DNA of 64,000 bases, taken from assembly GCA_027625915.1 (NCBI GenBank), contig JANTQA010000021.1, positions 1,612,001-1,676,000 on the forward strand, in the 5' to 3' direction. The notes under the pieces were generated by a model. The model was not told where the DNA came from and searched no databases. It worked only from the letters and a program-made list of their open reading frames with translations. Position numbers and translations under genes: made by a program. Shown here piece by piece: positions 13,207 to 22,857 of this stretch (its first letter is position 1; the number at the start of each line of letters is the position of its first letter). Origin of the DNA: Anaeramoeba flamelloides (lineage: Eukaryota > Metamonada > Anaeramoebidae).

Positions 13207-14611
13207 ATGTCTGGTTATCAACTTCCATTTGGTGTACTTCATCCATGGCACGGTGTTTCTCCAGGTGAAAATTGCCCTGAAGAATTTAATGCAATTATCG
13301 AAATACCCAAAGGATCAAAGGTTAAATATGAGCTTGATAAAGAAACGGGTAAACCATTTTCTTAACCCCGAAAACCATTTTCTTTTTTTTTAAAATTGAT
13401 CCAAATAACTTTTTTCTTTTTTTTTTTTTTAGGTTTCAAAGTTCTGTTCTTCCAAACACACTTTTTCTTCAATCCACTTCCTTTGTAATTCCAAAAATAT
13501 TCTCAAACCATTCCACCCATTTTCTATTTTTCATTCTTCACTGTTTTTAATTAATAGGACTTTTAGTTGTGAACAGAATTTTGCACTCTTCCGTTGTTTA
13601 CCCTCATTCGTATGGCTTTATTCCCCAATCATATTGGGAAGATGGTGATCCAGTTGATGTTTTGGTGCTTATGTCTGAAACTGTTTACCCGGGCTGTATC
13701 GTTAGGTGTAGACCAATTGGAATTATGAGGATGATAGATGAAGATGAAAGAGATGGTAAATATCTTTCTTCGAAAGAAGCCCTTGCTTTTTTTTTTTTTT
13801 TTCTCTTTTTCTTTTTCTTAACGAGCTATTTTAAAAAGGTGTGACAAAAAGTGTGCGAAATTATCTTTAAAAAAAGCATAGCAAAACCTTTACTTTTATC
13901 GCATTTTCAGTGCCACTAATTCTAAATTTTTTTAGTCACAGTTTTTTAAAAAGGACTTTACTTCTTTGGCATCTTTCTCCGATTCACATTGGCAACAAAA
14001 CCTAAAAATTTTTCTTTTTTCTTTTTCTCCTTTTTTCAACCCAAAAAAACACGATCTTGTCTTGTGAATAATATATTAAACAATTGTGATCCAAAGATAA
14101 AGTTATTTGTGTTTGTTTAGATGATCCTTCATATAATGATTATTATGATATCAAAGAATTACCAAAGCATCTATTGCTTGAAATCAAAAAATTTTTCTCC
14201 GATTATAAAGATTTGGAAAATAAAATCGTAATTACGTCCGATCCCCGTGGTTCCGAAAAGGCTAAAAAGGCTGTTACAAAATCGCTTGATCTTTATCAAG
14301 AATTTTTTGTCAAAAAGCATAAAAAGAAAGTCCAATCAGAGGAATCAGAGAAATCAGAAAGCGATGGTGATGATGAAGAAGAATCTGAAGAGAGCGAAGA
14401 ATCTGAAGAAAGTGAAGAATCTGAAGAAAGCGAAGAAAGCGAAGAAAGCGAAGAGTCTGAAGAATCTGAGTCTGACGATGATGATGAAAAAGAGAAAGAA
14501 AAAATAAAAAAAAAGAAAAAAAAAGATAAAGAAACATCAAAAAAAAAAAAAAAAAAAACGAAGGAAACATCAAAATCTTCAAAGAAAACAAAGAAAAAAA
14601 ACAAAAATTAA
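13207..14611 (+). CDS. ppa: Soluble inorganic pyrophosphatase (family I), three exons
   Basis: Join(13207..13348, 13558..13755, 14097..14611), 284 aa; introns of 209 and 341 nt, both GT-AG and frame-keeping. It hydrolyses pyrophosphate to two phosphates and so pulls biosynthetic reactions forward. All family I active-site residues can be seen: E and K/E in '[14 protein letters not shown]', the Arg of 'NRIL', Tyr of 'YPHSYGFIP', three Asp in '[10 protein letters not shown]', Asp/Asp/Lys in 'IDEDERDDKVICV', and Tyr-Lys in 'FFSDYKDLE'. Exon 3 begins upstream of the obvious AG before 'DDPSYND'; using AAG at 14096 restores the conserved '[11 protein letters not shown]' that would otherwise be lost. 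After the catalytic core (about 190 aa) comes a ~95-residue tail: Ser-Glu repeats, then Asp/Glu, then Lys/Ser/Thr-rich sequence. The tail is unusual for this family. Confidence 0.95.
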
Positions 14612-14850
14612 TCTGTTTTCCAGAGAGACTGTTTGATGTTTGGTGAGGACTGAGCATATTTTTTTTTTCAATTCTAAGGCTCTCAACAGGAATTAAACGA
14701 AAACAAAAACAGAAAATATTTCCTTTGATTATAGTTTCTCAATAATAGCTTAACTAATATTTTTTGTTTTGTAATTTTTTCTTGATTTATGAGATTTTAA
14801 TTAAATTATTTTGCTTTGTTTTTTTTTTGGTAGTTTTTTTAAATCCGATG

Positions 14851-15562
14851 TATAGTAATGAAAAAAAATACAGGACATGAAAATAATCCCTTATAGGATT
14901 TTTAATTATTAGTATTAGGGAAATTGTTGTGTAATTACAAATATTTTGTATTGAATCATTTTTATACATTCAGTTCCACTTTTAAGACACAAACTTTCAA
15001 CAAAATTTAAGGTACAAAAAAATCTCCAAATTAACGGCACAAAATTTGAAATTTTTATTTTTACAATTTATTTTGCTAGAATCTGAATTTTGTGCATTAA
15101 TTTGAGATTTTTATTGTGCCTTAAATTTTCTTATAAAGTTTGTGCCATAAAAGTGGAACTGGTTGTAAATAACCAAAAAGATTGATAAACTCGATAATAA
15201 ACCTACCTAAAGTTCTTTAAAGTGGGGTGTTTCTAGAATACTCATTTAATTGTTTAATAGCCAAGTAGATCTACTTATTTTTAAAAAAAAAACAGGGCTT
15301 TATAGAGGTTTACTAATATTTGGAAAATGATGTTTTTAATTCTTGTTTTTTTTTTGATTGATTGAATGGTGTTTTGAGCAAGTGTAATTTCATTAATAAT
15401 CATTCTAATAAGTCAAGAGTTATAATTTTAAAGGTTTGGTTCTTAAATAAAAAATGGATTTATAAGAAATTATCAGCAATTGTAGAACAATTTCCCAAAT
15501 ATTAGATATTAACAATTTTGTAAAGGGTTATTTTCAAGTTATTTTTTTCAATACTGAGATTC
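14851..15562. mobile_element. Family-2 element B, interrupted by a MITE
   Basis: The left end is tatagtaatgaaaaaaaata with 'caggacatgaaaataatccc', matching element A. The internal blocks ('aataaacctacctaaagtt', 'gattgattgaatggtgtttt', 'aagtgtaatttcatt') follow in the same order as in A. The right end (about 15480-15562) is decayed but still aligns to the inverted terminal repeat. Without the 199-bp MITE the element would be about 510 bp, close to A's 490 bp. Confidence 0.7.
14967..15165. mobile_element. Tc1/mariner-like palindromic MITE, copy 4 (nested)
   Basis: A TA-flanked ~199-bp palindrome: 'CATTCAGTTCCACTTTTAAG' at the left, 'AAAAGTGGAACTGGTTG' then TA at the right. The centre is in the opposite orientation to copy 2. 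It lies inside family-2 element B, which continues on both sides, so this insertion is younger than element B. Confidence 0.85.
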
Positions 15563-16592
15563 AGAATTATAAAATGCTAAAAGAGATTTTTTTAGGATTA
15601 AAAAAAAATAATAATCATAATTTTTTGATTTCTCCTTTTAATTCATTTGCAAGAGTTTAAAAAAATGATTAAAAACAATTTAAATAAAAGAAGGGGAAAG
15701 AAGGATCATATTTCTCAGTAAAGGTTTCAAAAAATGAATAAAAATAGATTGTTTCCTATCAAAGTATTTGATATTTTGATAAAAGTGAGTCGTTTTTTGC
15801 GTTGTGGGGTAAATGACTCTTTGTTGGTGATTCTATACGTGGACTGGTAATATCAAACGAAGTGAAATATTAATATTGGTTGAATTGGTATTTATTATTT
15901 TTATTCCAAATAAAAATATTAAAATATTTCCAAAAAAAAATGAAAAAATATTACTGTAAACTTTCATATTTTATACAATTCCCATTAATATCTAATAAAA
16001 TTGTAAACTTTTTTAGGAATTATCTGTCAGAGATAAAACTAATTAATCAATATATTTTCAAAAAAACTAAAAATTTATAATTCTTAAAAAAAAACTTTTG
16101 AAATCTACTGGTATTAGAATTCTAAATGGGAAAAATATTGACTTCTTTTTCGATACTTTTCTTTCCTAAATGGGGTTCTCAAAGAAGTTGATGGGAGTTT
16201 TTAGTTTCGATCTCTATTTGAAAAAGGAAATTGAATGGAAAGAGAAACTTTTTCCTGTTTATTATTGAATTACAGTAAAGTTCTTGTGAATCACCTGAGA
16301 TAAACAGAAATAAATCAAGAATTTTTGAATCATAGTTCACTATTATTGGTTTATTTTAGATAATCCTCAAAAGCTCGTAGTATCGATCAAATTATTAGAG
16401 ATACTCATCAAAAATTCAAAGAAATTCAATTATATCAATTATGATCATTTTAAAAAATAACTTCTTTTAAAATATTTAAATACACTATTACTTATTAAAT
16501 AAATGAATTGAATTCTACCTATTACTCAAAAAAAACTTAAGGTTGTAAAATGTTGATTCACTATTTTTCTCTTTAATCAATAAAATCAGAAG

Positions 16593-17344
16593 TATAGTAA
16601 TGAAAAAAATACTAGACATTAAAAAAATCCCATACAAGATTTTTAATTGTGAGTATCGAGGGAAATTGATGTGTAATTACAAAAGTTTAAAATCAAATCC
16701 ATTTTATTTTTTAAGAATCAAACTTTTAAAATTATAACTTATCAACTTCTTTGAATGATTATTAATGAAATTACACTTGCTCAAAACATCATTCAATCAA
16801 TCAAAAAAAAAACAAGAATAAAAATTATCATTTTCCAAATATTAGTAAACCTCTTTAAAACTCTATTGTTTTTTCAAAATAAATAGATCTACTTGGACTA
16901 TCAAACAATTAAACAAGTATTCTAGAGACACCCCACTTTAAAGAACTTTGGGTAGGCTTATTAATAGAGTTCAAAAAAATTTTGGTTATTGATAAAAAGG
17001 GTTGATTTTAAATACTGATAAATTGCAATTTGTGTTAGGAATTATTTTACTTGATTTTCCGTTTTTTAAATTATTATACTCATGCTTTGAATAAAGCATT
17101 TTATGAACTCAAATGTTAATAAACTCTGTAAAATTAGTTGTTCTTTAAAATATTCTTTGACCTGTACTGTTTGATCAGAAACTGTTCGAAGATTTATAAA
17201 AAATGGAAATTGAACTAAAAATTTTTTGAAATTTATTAGAATTTATCAGTATTTTTAATTATACAACAATTTTCGGAATACTCACAATTAAAAAACTTCT
17301 ATGGGATAATTGTCATGTCATATATTTTTTTCCCATCTCATAGC
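16593..17344. mobile_element. Family-2 element C, inverted internal part
   Basis: The left end is tatagtaatgaaaaaaatac with 'tttttaattgtgagtatcg'. The right end is the inverse ('atactcacaattaaaaaact', 'cccatctcatagc'). The internal blocks found in A and B appear here as the reverse complement ('aacatcattcaatcaatcaa', 'ttagtaaacctctttaaaac', 'tattctagagacaccccact'). About 750 bp, with extra sequence between the inner block and the right end. It ends ~95 bp from the H2B stop codon. Confidence 0.7.
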
Positions 17345-17438
17345 TCGAAAAAATAACAAAAAATTTGAAACAAAAAATAAGAAATTTTTGATGGTAATTA
17401 TTTATTAATAAAGGAATTTAAATTATTTTAGAAAGATT

Positions 17439-17783
17439 TTAATCATCTTTGTGTGTAGCATTTGAGTATTTGGTTACAGCTTTGGTTCCTTCAGAAACAG
17501 CATGTCTTGCAAGTTCACCTGGTAATAATAATCTGGTTGCAGATTGGACTTCCCTTGATGTGATTGTACCTCTTTTGTTGAATCTAGCCAAGTTAGATGC
17601 TTCCATTGCAAGCCTTTCAAAGACATCCATGACAAATGAATTCATGATCCTCATTGCTTTGTTGGAGATACCAATTTCTGGGTGGACTTGTTTTAAGACT
17701 TTGTAGACATATGTTGAGTATGTTTCTACTCTTCTTTTTCTTTTTTTGGTTTCGTCTTCCTTGTTAACTGTTTTTTTGGACAT
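17439..17783 (-). CDS. H2B: Histone H2B
   Basis: 114 aa, intron-less, ATG to TAA. A short basic tail ('[19 protein letters not shown]') precedes the full H2B fold: '[19 protein letters not shown]' (helix 1), '[20 protein letters not shown]' (helix 2), '[20 protein letters not shown]' and '[19 protein letters not shown]' (C-terminal helix). It pairs with H2A in the nucleosome core. It is divergently arranged with H2A 1,285 bp away. The first 12 coding bases and 63 bases of 5' flank are identical to those of H2A in inverted orientation, pointing to shared control. No stem-loop typical of animal histone mRNAs was seen in the 3' flank. Confidence 0.97.
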   Translation of the reverse strand: MSKKTVNKEDETKKRKRRVETYSTYVYKVLKQVHPEIGISNKAMRIMNSFVMDVFERLAMEASNLARFNKRGTITSREVQSATRLLLPGELARHAVSEGTKAVTKYSNATHKDD

Positions 17784-17846
17784 TTGTAATTAAGTAATAT
17801 TATTTTGTTATAAAATAAAAAAAATGATTTTGTTTTTGTTCTTTTT
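17772..17846 (-). promoter_or_regulatory. H2B arm of a perfect 75-bp inverted repeat (promoter/5'UTR/start)
   Basis: Read on the minus strand, this arm runs from 'aaaaagaacaaaaacaaaat' through 'ataacaaaataatattactt' and 'aattacaa' into atgtccaaaaaa of H2B. It is identical base for base to 19006-19080 upstream of H2A, including homopolymer lengths. The position suggests core promoter and 5' UTR; which bases are transcribed cannot be told from sequence. Confidence 0.85.
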
Positions 17847-19068
17847 TATTTTTTAATTTTTTTAAAATTTTTTTTTGAAAAAATAATCCAATATTTTTAC
17901 GTTTTTTTTTTTTTTTTATTTCAAATTATTGGTATTCTGTTTGACTAACAGAAGAATTACATTGGAAAACAATTAAAAAATAATAGCACACTATTCCTAT
18001 TATTTTCAGTTTTTATTTGTCTTGTAGATTATAGGAATTAATTTGACTTTTGGAATTGAAAGGAAACAATTAACGAAAATTATTTAAAAATTTTTTAATT
18101 AAGATGAACTCGAAGACAAGAAAGTCTTTCGAGTTGCAATTTTTACAAGTAAAATTTAGATAAAAAGGATCATTAAATTTGGAGTATTTTAATTCGATTT
18201 AATAGAGTAAAGTTTATTCCTTGAATTTAACAATTAGCAAAATACGTTAAAGTTTAATTATGAAATGAAAAAAAATACAAACAACAACAATTTTCATTGT
18301 TCTATTTGTTTCAAAATAAATGGAACAAAATTTTCATTCAGCTTTTCATAAAAAGATTTATTAAAATTTCTATTTTTTAATTCTTAAAAGAAGCTTTTAT
18401 TATTAATACCTCTGTTAGAATTGGCGTCTACGATAATTTATGATTAATAATAATGGGTTGTGATTTTTTTGGTAAGCTGGATGTAAATTTTGATCTTTTT
18501 ATTGTTCAATTATCAGTAAAAATTTTGAAAGAAAAAATATTATTTTTATGAAGAATTCTATTAAACGAAAAAACGTATGTTAGTAAAACAAATAATAGTG
18601 ATTATTTTTCGAATAAATTTGGTGAAAAATCTGAATAAAATGTCATAATTCAACGAGTTTTTTCTGGTTAATGAAATTATAAGAAGAAGAAATTCGAAAC
18701 AAATAATCTTCACAAGCAAAATAGAACCTTTTTTTGGATTTTTTATAAAGAAAACCAATTACAACAGATAATAATCTTTTCCAAAATAAATCTCAAAATT
18801 TAATCAGATCCTGTTACTATGAGAGGTAAAAATATAAAGATTTTATAATCTTAAATACGCACTTTAAGTTCTCTGTTCAACCAATTGAAGTGAAAAAAAT
18901 CTACAATTATTTCATTTAAACAACAATTTTGGTATCGAATCGTAAAAATATTGGTTTAATTTTAAACAAAAAATAAAAAAATAAAAAAAAAATAATTAAA
19001 AAATTAAAAAGAACAAAAACAAAATCATTTTTTTTATTTTATAACAAAATAATATTACTTAATTACAA
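17784..19068. promoter_or_regulatory. Shared divergent region between H2B and H2A
   Basis: The 1,285-bp intergenic region contains no open frame worth calling (a minus-strand frame at 18561-18758 has random composition). The two ends are the perfect inverted repeat described separately. A short match to the repeat at 12857/29870 occurs near 18330. Probably a bidirectional histone regulatory region, by arrangement. Confidence 0.6.
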
Positions 19069-19080
19069 ATGTCCAAAAAA
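19006..19080 (+). promoter_or_regulatory. H2A arm of the perfect 75-bp inverted repeat
   Basis: Identical to the reverse complement of 17772-17846. It ends with the first four codons of H2A (Met-Ser-Lys-Lys). Similarity continues further upstream as A-rich sequence with small length differences. Perfect identity in noncoding AT-rich DNA, while the rest of the 1.3 kb spacer shows none, suggests recent gene conversion or strong constraint. Confidence 0.85.
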
Positions 19081-19455
19081 GCAAAGAAAGGCGAAAAGAA
19101 ACCAAAAGCAAAACCAGTCTCAAGATCATTCAAAGCTGGTCTTCAATTTCCAGTTGGTCGTATCCATAGACATTTAAGAGAAGGAAAATATGCCAACAGA
19201 GTTGGTGCTGGTGCCCCAGTTTACATGGCAGCCGTTCTTGAATACCTAACTGCAGAATTACTTGAATTGGCAGGAAACGCAGCCATTGATAACAAAAAAC
19301 AAAGAATCCTCCCAAGACATGTCCAATTAGCTATCAAATCTGATGACGAACTTGGAAAACTTCTTGATGGTGTTACAATTCATGAAGGTGGTGTCATTCC
19401 ATTTATCCATGAAGCTTTAAGACCAAAAAAGAAAGAAGGATCTGAAAAAAACTAA
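19069..19455 (+). CDS. H2A: Histone H2A
   Basis: 128 aa, intron-less, ATG to TAA. A Lys-rich tail leads into '[20 protein letters not shown]', '[20 protein letters not shown]', '[20 protein letters not shown]' and '[15 protein letters not shown]'. The acidic patch is kept (E residues in '[13 protein letters not shown]' and the 'SDDEL' segment). The loop-1 region '[14 protein letters not shown]' is canonical H2A. 'VSRS...[14 protein letters not shown]' and '[11 protein letters not shown]' instead recall H2A.Z. There is no C-terminal SQE/D motif, so it is not an H2A.X type. It is most likely the canonical core H2A of this organism, and it pairs with the divergent H2B. Confidence 0.95.
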   Translation: MSKKAKKGEKKPKAKPVSRSFKAGLQFPVGRIHRHLREGKYANRVGAGAPVYMAAVLEYLTAELLELAGNAAIDNKKQRILPRHVQLAIKSDDELGKLLDGVTIHEGGVIPFIHEALRPKKKEGSEKN

Positions 19456-19654
19456 ATAGTTTTATACCTACATCAGATTTCTGATTTTTAATTAACTTTT
19501 TTCAAATAAATAAAATAATAACCTTTTAATTTTGTGTTTTAATATTTATATTTTAATATAATTTTTTTTTAATTTTTTTTTTGTCACATTAGAGAGTAAA
19601 AAAAGTATTTAGATAGATTTAATAAAATCTAAGTTCACTGTTCTTTCAATAAAT

Positions 19655-21478
19655 ATATAGTAGTGGAAAAATACCTGACAAGATTCTTTATTGTTAATAA
19701 TCTATTTTGAATAAAGTGGGGTAAATTTATTTAAAAATATCTTTAATAAACTCAATCTTCAAAAAAAGTATTTAAACATCCAAAATCATCAACTACAATT
19801 TATCGATTATTTGATTGTAATTCAATTTCTTTTTTAGTATTGTATTACATAAATAAAAGATATTAAATTTTCTGATCTCGATTTTTTCCGATATTTTGAA
19901 GGTGTTAAAATTGGAGCTTATTATTTTCTTTTTTATTGAAAAAACTGTTTTCATAACTTATTTAATCTAAACAATATTAAAAATAGAATTGAAAACATAT
20001 AACTACATTTTATTGTTTAAAAACTCATTTGTAACCTTTTACTTTCCAGATCTTTCAGTTTTTTTATTGAAATTGGTCATACATTGTTTTCACCGAAAAA
20101 AGTGCTATTTTTTTTTCATTTTTTGGAAATATTTCATCCAACATATTTTGAAATAAAAACCTTAGCTATTTATTCAATCGGTATTAATATCAAGTCAAAA
20201 CCTTAATACCAATTAATGAATACACCCACTAACAAAGAGGATTTTTTATACAACATTTAAAAAAATGCCCTGTTTTTTTCGAAATACCTTAGTAAAAAAA
20301 TTGTTTTTTAATTACAAATATATAAAATCCAATCCTTTTATTTTTTAATACCAAACTTTTCAAATTATAACTCGCCCAATTCTTAGAATGATGATTAATT
20401 AAATAACACTTGTACAAAACACTATTCAATAAATCAAATAAAAAGAATAAAAATGATCATTTTCTAAACTCTATTAAGGGACTAATCTCTAACAATTTTT
20501 TTACCTAACTTTAATAGAGTTAGAGAATTTTTTTGCCAATTAAATAGATTTCAAAATCCCTCTTTATTTTTTATATAAAACGTATTTCGAGAAAAGGAAT
20601 CCTTATTTAGAAATTGCCCAGAAAAACATAATAGATATAAGTCCCTTAAACCCCTCTAAGGTATTTCTAAAAAAGGGTGGTATTTTTTTTTTTACATTTC
20701 TTAAAAAAAAAATCTTTGTTAGTGAATATATTCATTAATTGATAATACCAAATCAAGTTTAATATTAATACGGATTATATAAATGACTAAGTTATTTATT
20801 TCAAAATATACTATTCGAAATATTTCCCAAAAAATGAAAAAAAAAAATAGCCCTTTTTACGTGAAAACAATGTATGGCCAATTTCAATAAAAAACTGGAA
20901 AGATGAAAAGGACACAAATGATTTTTTAAACAAAAAAATGTAGTTATATCTTTCCAATTCTATTTGAAATATTACTGTGATTAAAAAAGCCATGAAAACA
21001 GTTTTTTCAATAAAAAAGAAAATAATAAGCTCCAAATTTAACATTTTTAAAATATCAGATAAAATCGAGATCAGAAAATTATTATCTTTTATTTATATAA
21101 TAGATTACTCAGAAACAAATTGGATTATTATTAAGAACCAATAACCGGTGGTCAATGATTTTGGGTTTTTGAATATCTTTTTGAAGATTGTGCTTAAAAT
21201 GGATATTTTAAAATAAATTTGCCCCTATTTATTGGAAATATTTTAAATCCCAATTGTTGTTCAAAATAAATAGATCTACTTGGGTTATTGAACATAAACA
21301 TGTATTTTCAATAAAAACCTCAGATTTTAATGAACATTAAGTACTTTTATTATTGAATTCAAAAAAAAAAAAAAGGTTAGATATAAAAAGGATTATATTT
21401 TAAATATTTTATAATGAAAAAACAATTTTCTTACTTTTAACAATAAAAAATTTTACCAGGTAATTTTTACTACTATAT
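19655..21478. mobile_element. Composite family-2 foldback element E (1.8 kb) with ~570-bp arms
   Basis: Both ends carry the shortened family-2 terminus: tatagtagtggaaaaatacc at 19657 and its inverse near 21450-21478. Inside, 19715-20290 is an imperfect inverted repeat of 20655-21240. Paired landmarks are 'ttctgatctcgattttt'/'aaaatcgagatcagaaaatt', 'ggagcttattattttctttt'/'aagaaaataataagctcc', 'gtcatacattgttttcac'/'gtgaaaacaatgtatggcc' and 'aattaatgaatacacccact'/'gtgaatatattcattaattg'. The central loop (20290-20655) holds a degraded family-2 internal segment with 'aacactattcaataaatcaa'. No coding frame survives. Confidence 0.65.
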
Positions 21479-21540
21479 ATAGCTAGTTGCACTTTTAAAA
21501 CACAAACCTCCAATTAAATTTAAGATAAAAAAAATAATTT
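21479..21540. mobile_element. Partial MITE (one arm)
   Basis: 'agttgcacttttaaaacaca' then 'aacctccaattaaatttaag' match one arm of the ~195-bp MITE family with several differences; the other arm is missing. It abuts the right end of the composite element. Confidence 0.4.
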
Positions 21541-22014
21541 CACAGGATATTGGTGAAAAATAATGCAAAAAAAAAAAGTTTAAAATAATTCCAAGTTTCA
21601 ACAATTCAAATAACAAAAAAAAAAAAGAAAAATCTCTTCATAAAAATCATTTAATCAATAAAAAAATAAAAAGTTTAAAAGAAATTTCAAAAACAAAAAA
21701 CAATAAATAAAAAATCTTTTTTTATTTCAACTTATCCAAATACTGATATTTGTAACATTTGGAATAAATTGATATCTTTTAACACAAAACCTATAATATA
21801 ATTTAATCAAATTTTTGGTTATTTCAAAACTCACGATATTGGTAAATAAGGATTTTGTAACATTCTTTTGATTAGAATAATCCAAATGTAAGAAAAAAAA
21901 TGCAAAAAAATCAGAGTTTTCAAAAAGTACCCAAGATCAGACACAATTAAAATTATCAAACCCCTTTCAAAATTATAAGTTACTGGTATCCAAATTAGGT
22001 ATTGATTGTCACTG

Positions 22015-22037
22015 CCCCCCCCCCCCCCCCCCCCCCC
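22015..22037. repeat. Poly-C tract (C23)
   Basis: Twenty-three consecutive C on the plus strand (G23 on the minus strand) in an otherwise A/T-dominated region. It is the longest G/C homopolymer in the window. Confidence 0.95.
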
Positions 22038-22857
22038 AACCATATACAAAATACAATTGCATTCTAATAGTTCTTTCCATTATAACTCAATTTCATAAAC
22101 ACGCATTTTTGAAAGTTTTGAAAAAAATAACATAAAATCAAAAAAATACAAACCAAAATAAATGGAAAAAAAAGAAATATTCAATTTCTCAAAACTCAAC
22201 TTCCCTTTTCAAATTTGAAAAGTTTAAGCTTCTTTACTTAACCTTCACAAAATAAACTTAAAAATATCCAACAATGTGAGTGGAATTCAGAGAAAAAAAA
22301 TACACAAATTCACCCCCTTTTTTTTTTTTTTTTATTAAAATCCATTATTAACATAGAAAATTGATCGATCCATCACCAAAAATAATAATCTAATTTTTCT
22401 TTGATCTCGAACCATGAACTTTTTTGGAAAAATTTTCAAACCATGAGATCCGCTCTCTTAAAATTCAAACTAAAAAAACCTTTAATCAAAAACAAGAAAA
22501 AAAAAATCATAAAATGGAAAGTGAATCAAAAAGTTTTAGGAAATTTTTTGAATTTTTTAGTTTACTTAAAACTCACAAAAACACACAAAAGGATGACAGA
22601 CAATGCAAAAAAAATATCATATTCAATTTTCACACAATTTGATTATTACTTTACATATTTAATCAAAGATCTTTTAATTTTTCCACCACTCACCCCAGTC
22701 ACCCACCTCTTTGTTTTCGCTTTGTATTAGGATTTCAAATTACACAAACCAATTTCAAAAGAATATAATAATAGAACTTAATAAATAATTTCCTGTAACA
22801 TATATCCACAAACAAACAAAAAATAATAGCAAAAATTTCAATACAATTTATTCGATT

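Larger units (their letters stand above)
14612..17438. other. Intergenic region filled by family-2 elements
   Basis: No gene recognised. The stretch is dominated by family-2 element B (14851-15562) with a MITE inserted in it, and by family-2 element C (16593-17344). Between them, 16100-16290 contains 'attctaaatgggaaaaatat', resembling 12700-12740 in the same orientation and part of a further dispersed repeat. The last ~95 bp before 17439 are the 3' flank of H2B. Confidence 0.6.
19456..22857. other. Intergenic region: composite foldback element and simple repeats
   Basis: No gene recognised. The first ~200 bp are the H2A 3' flank. Positions 19655-21478 are a composite family-2 element with long inverted arms. 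A half MITE follows (21479-21540), then poly-C (22015-22037). At 22400-22740 there is a slightly richer stretch with overlapping frames but no ATG-initiated recognisable protein; it may be 3' flank of the cullin gene. Confidence 0.55.

Noticed and set aside
22401-22730. Plus-strand 109-codon open frame
   Set aside because: No ATG at its start and no recognisable domain; two frames overlap with equal merit. Probably cullin 3' flank on the other strand.
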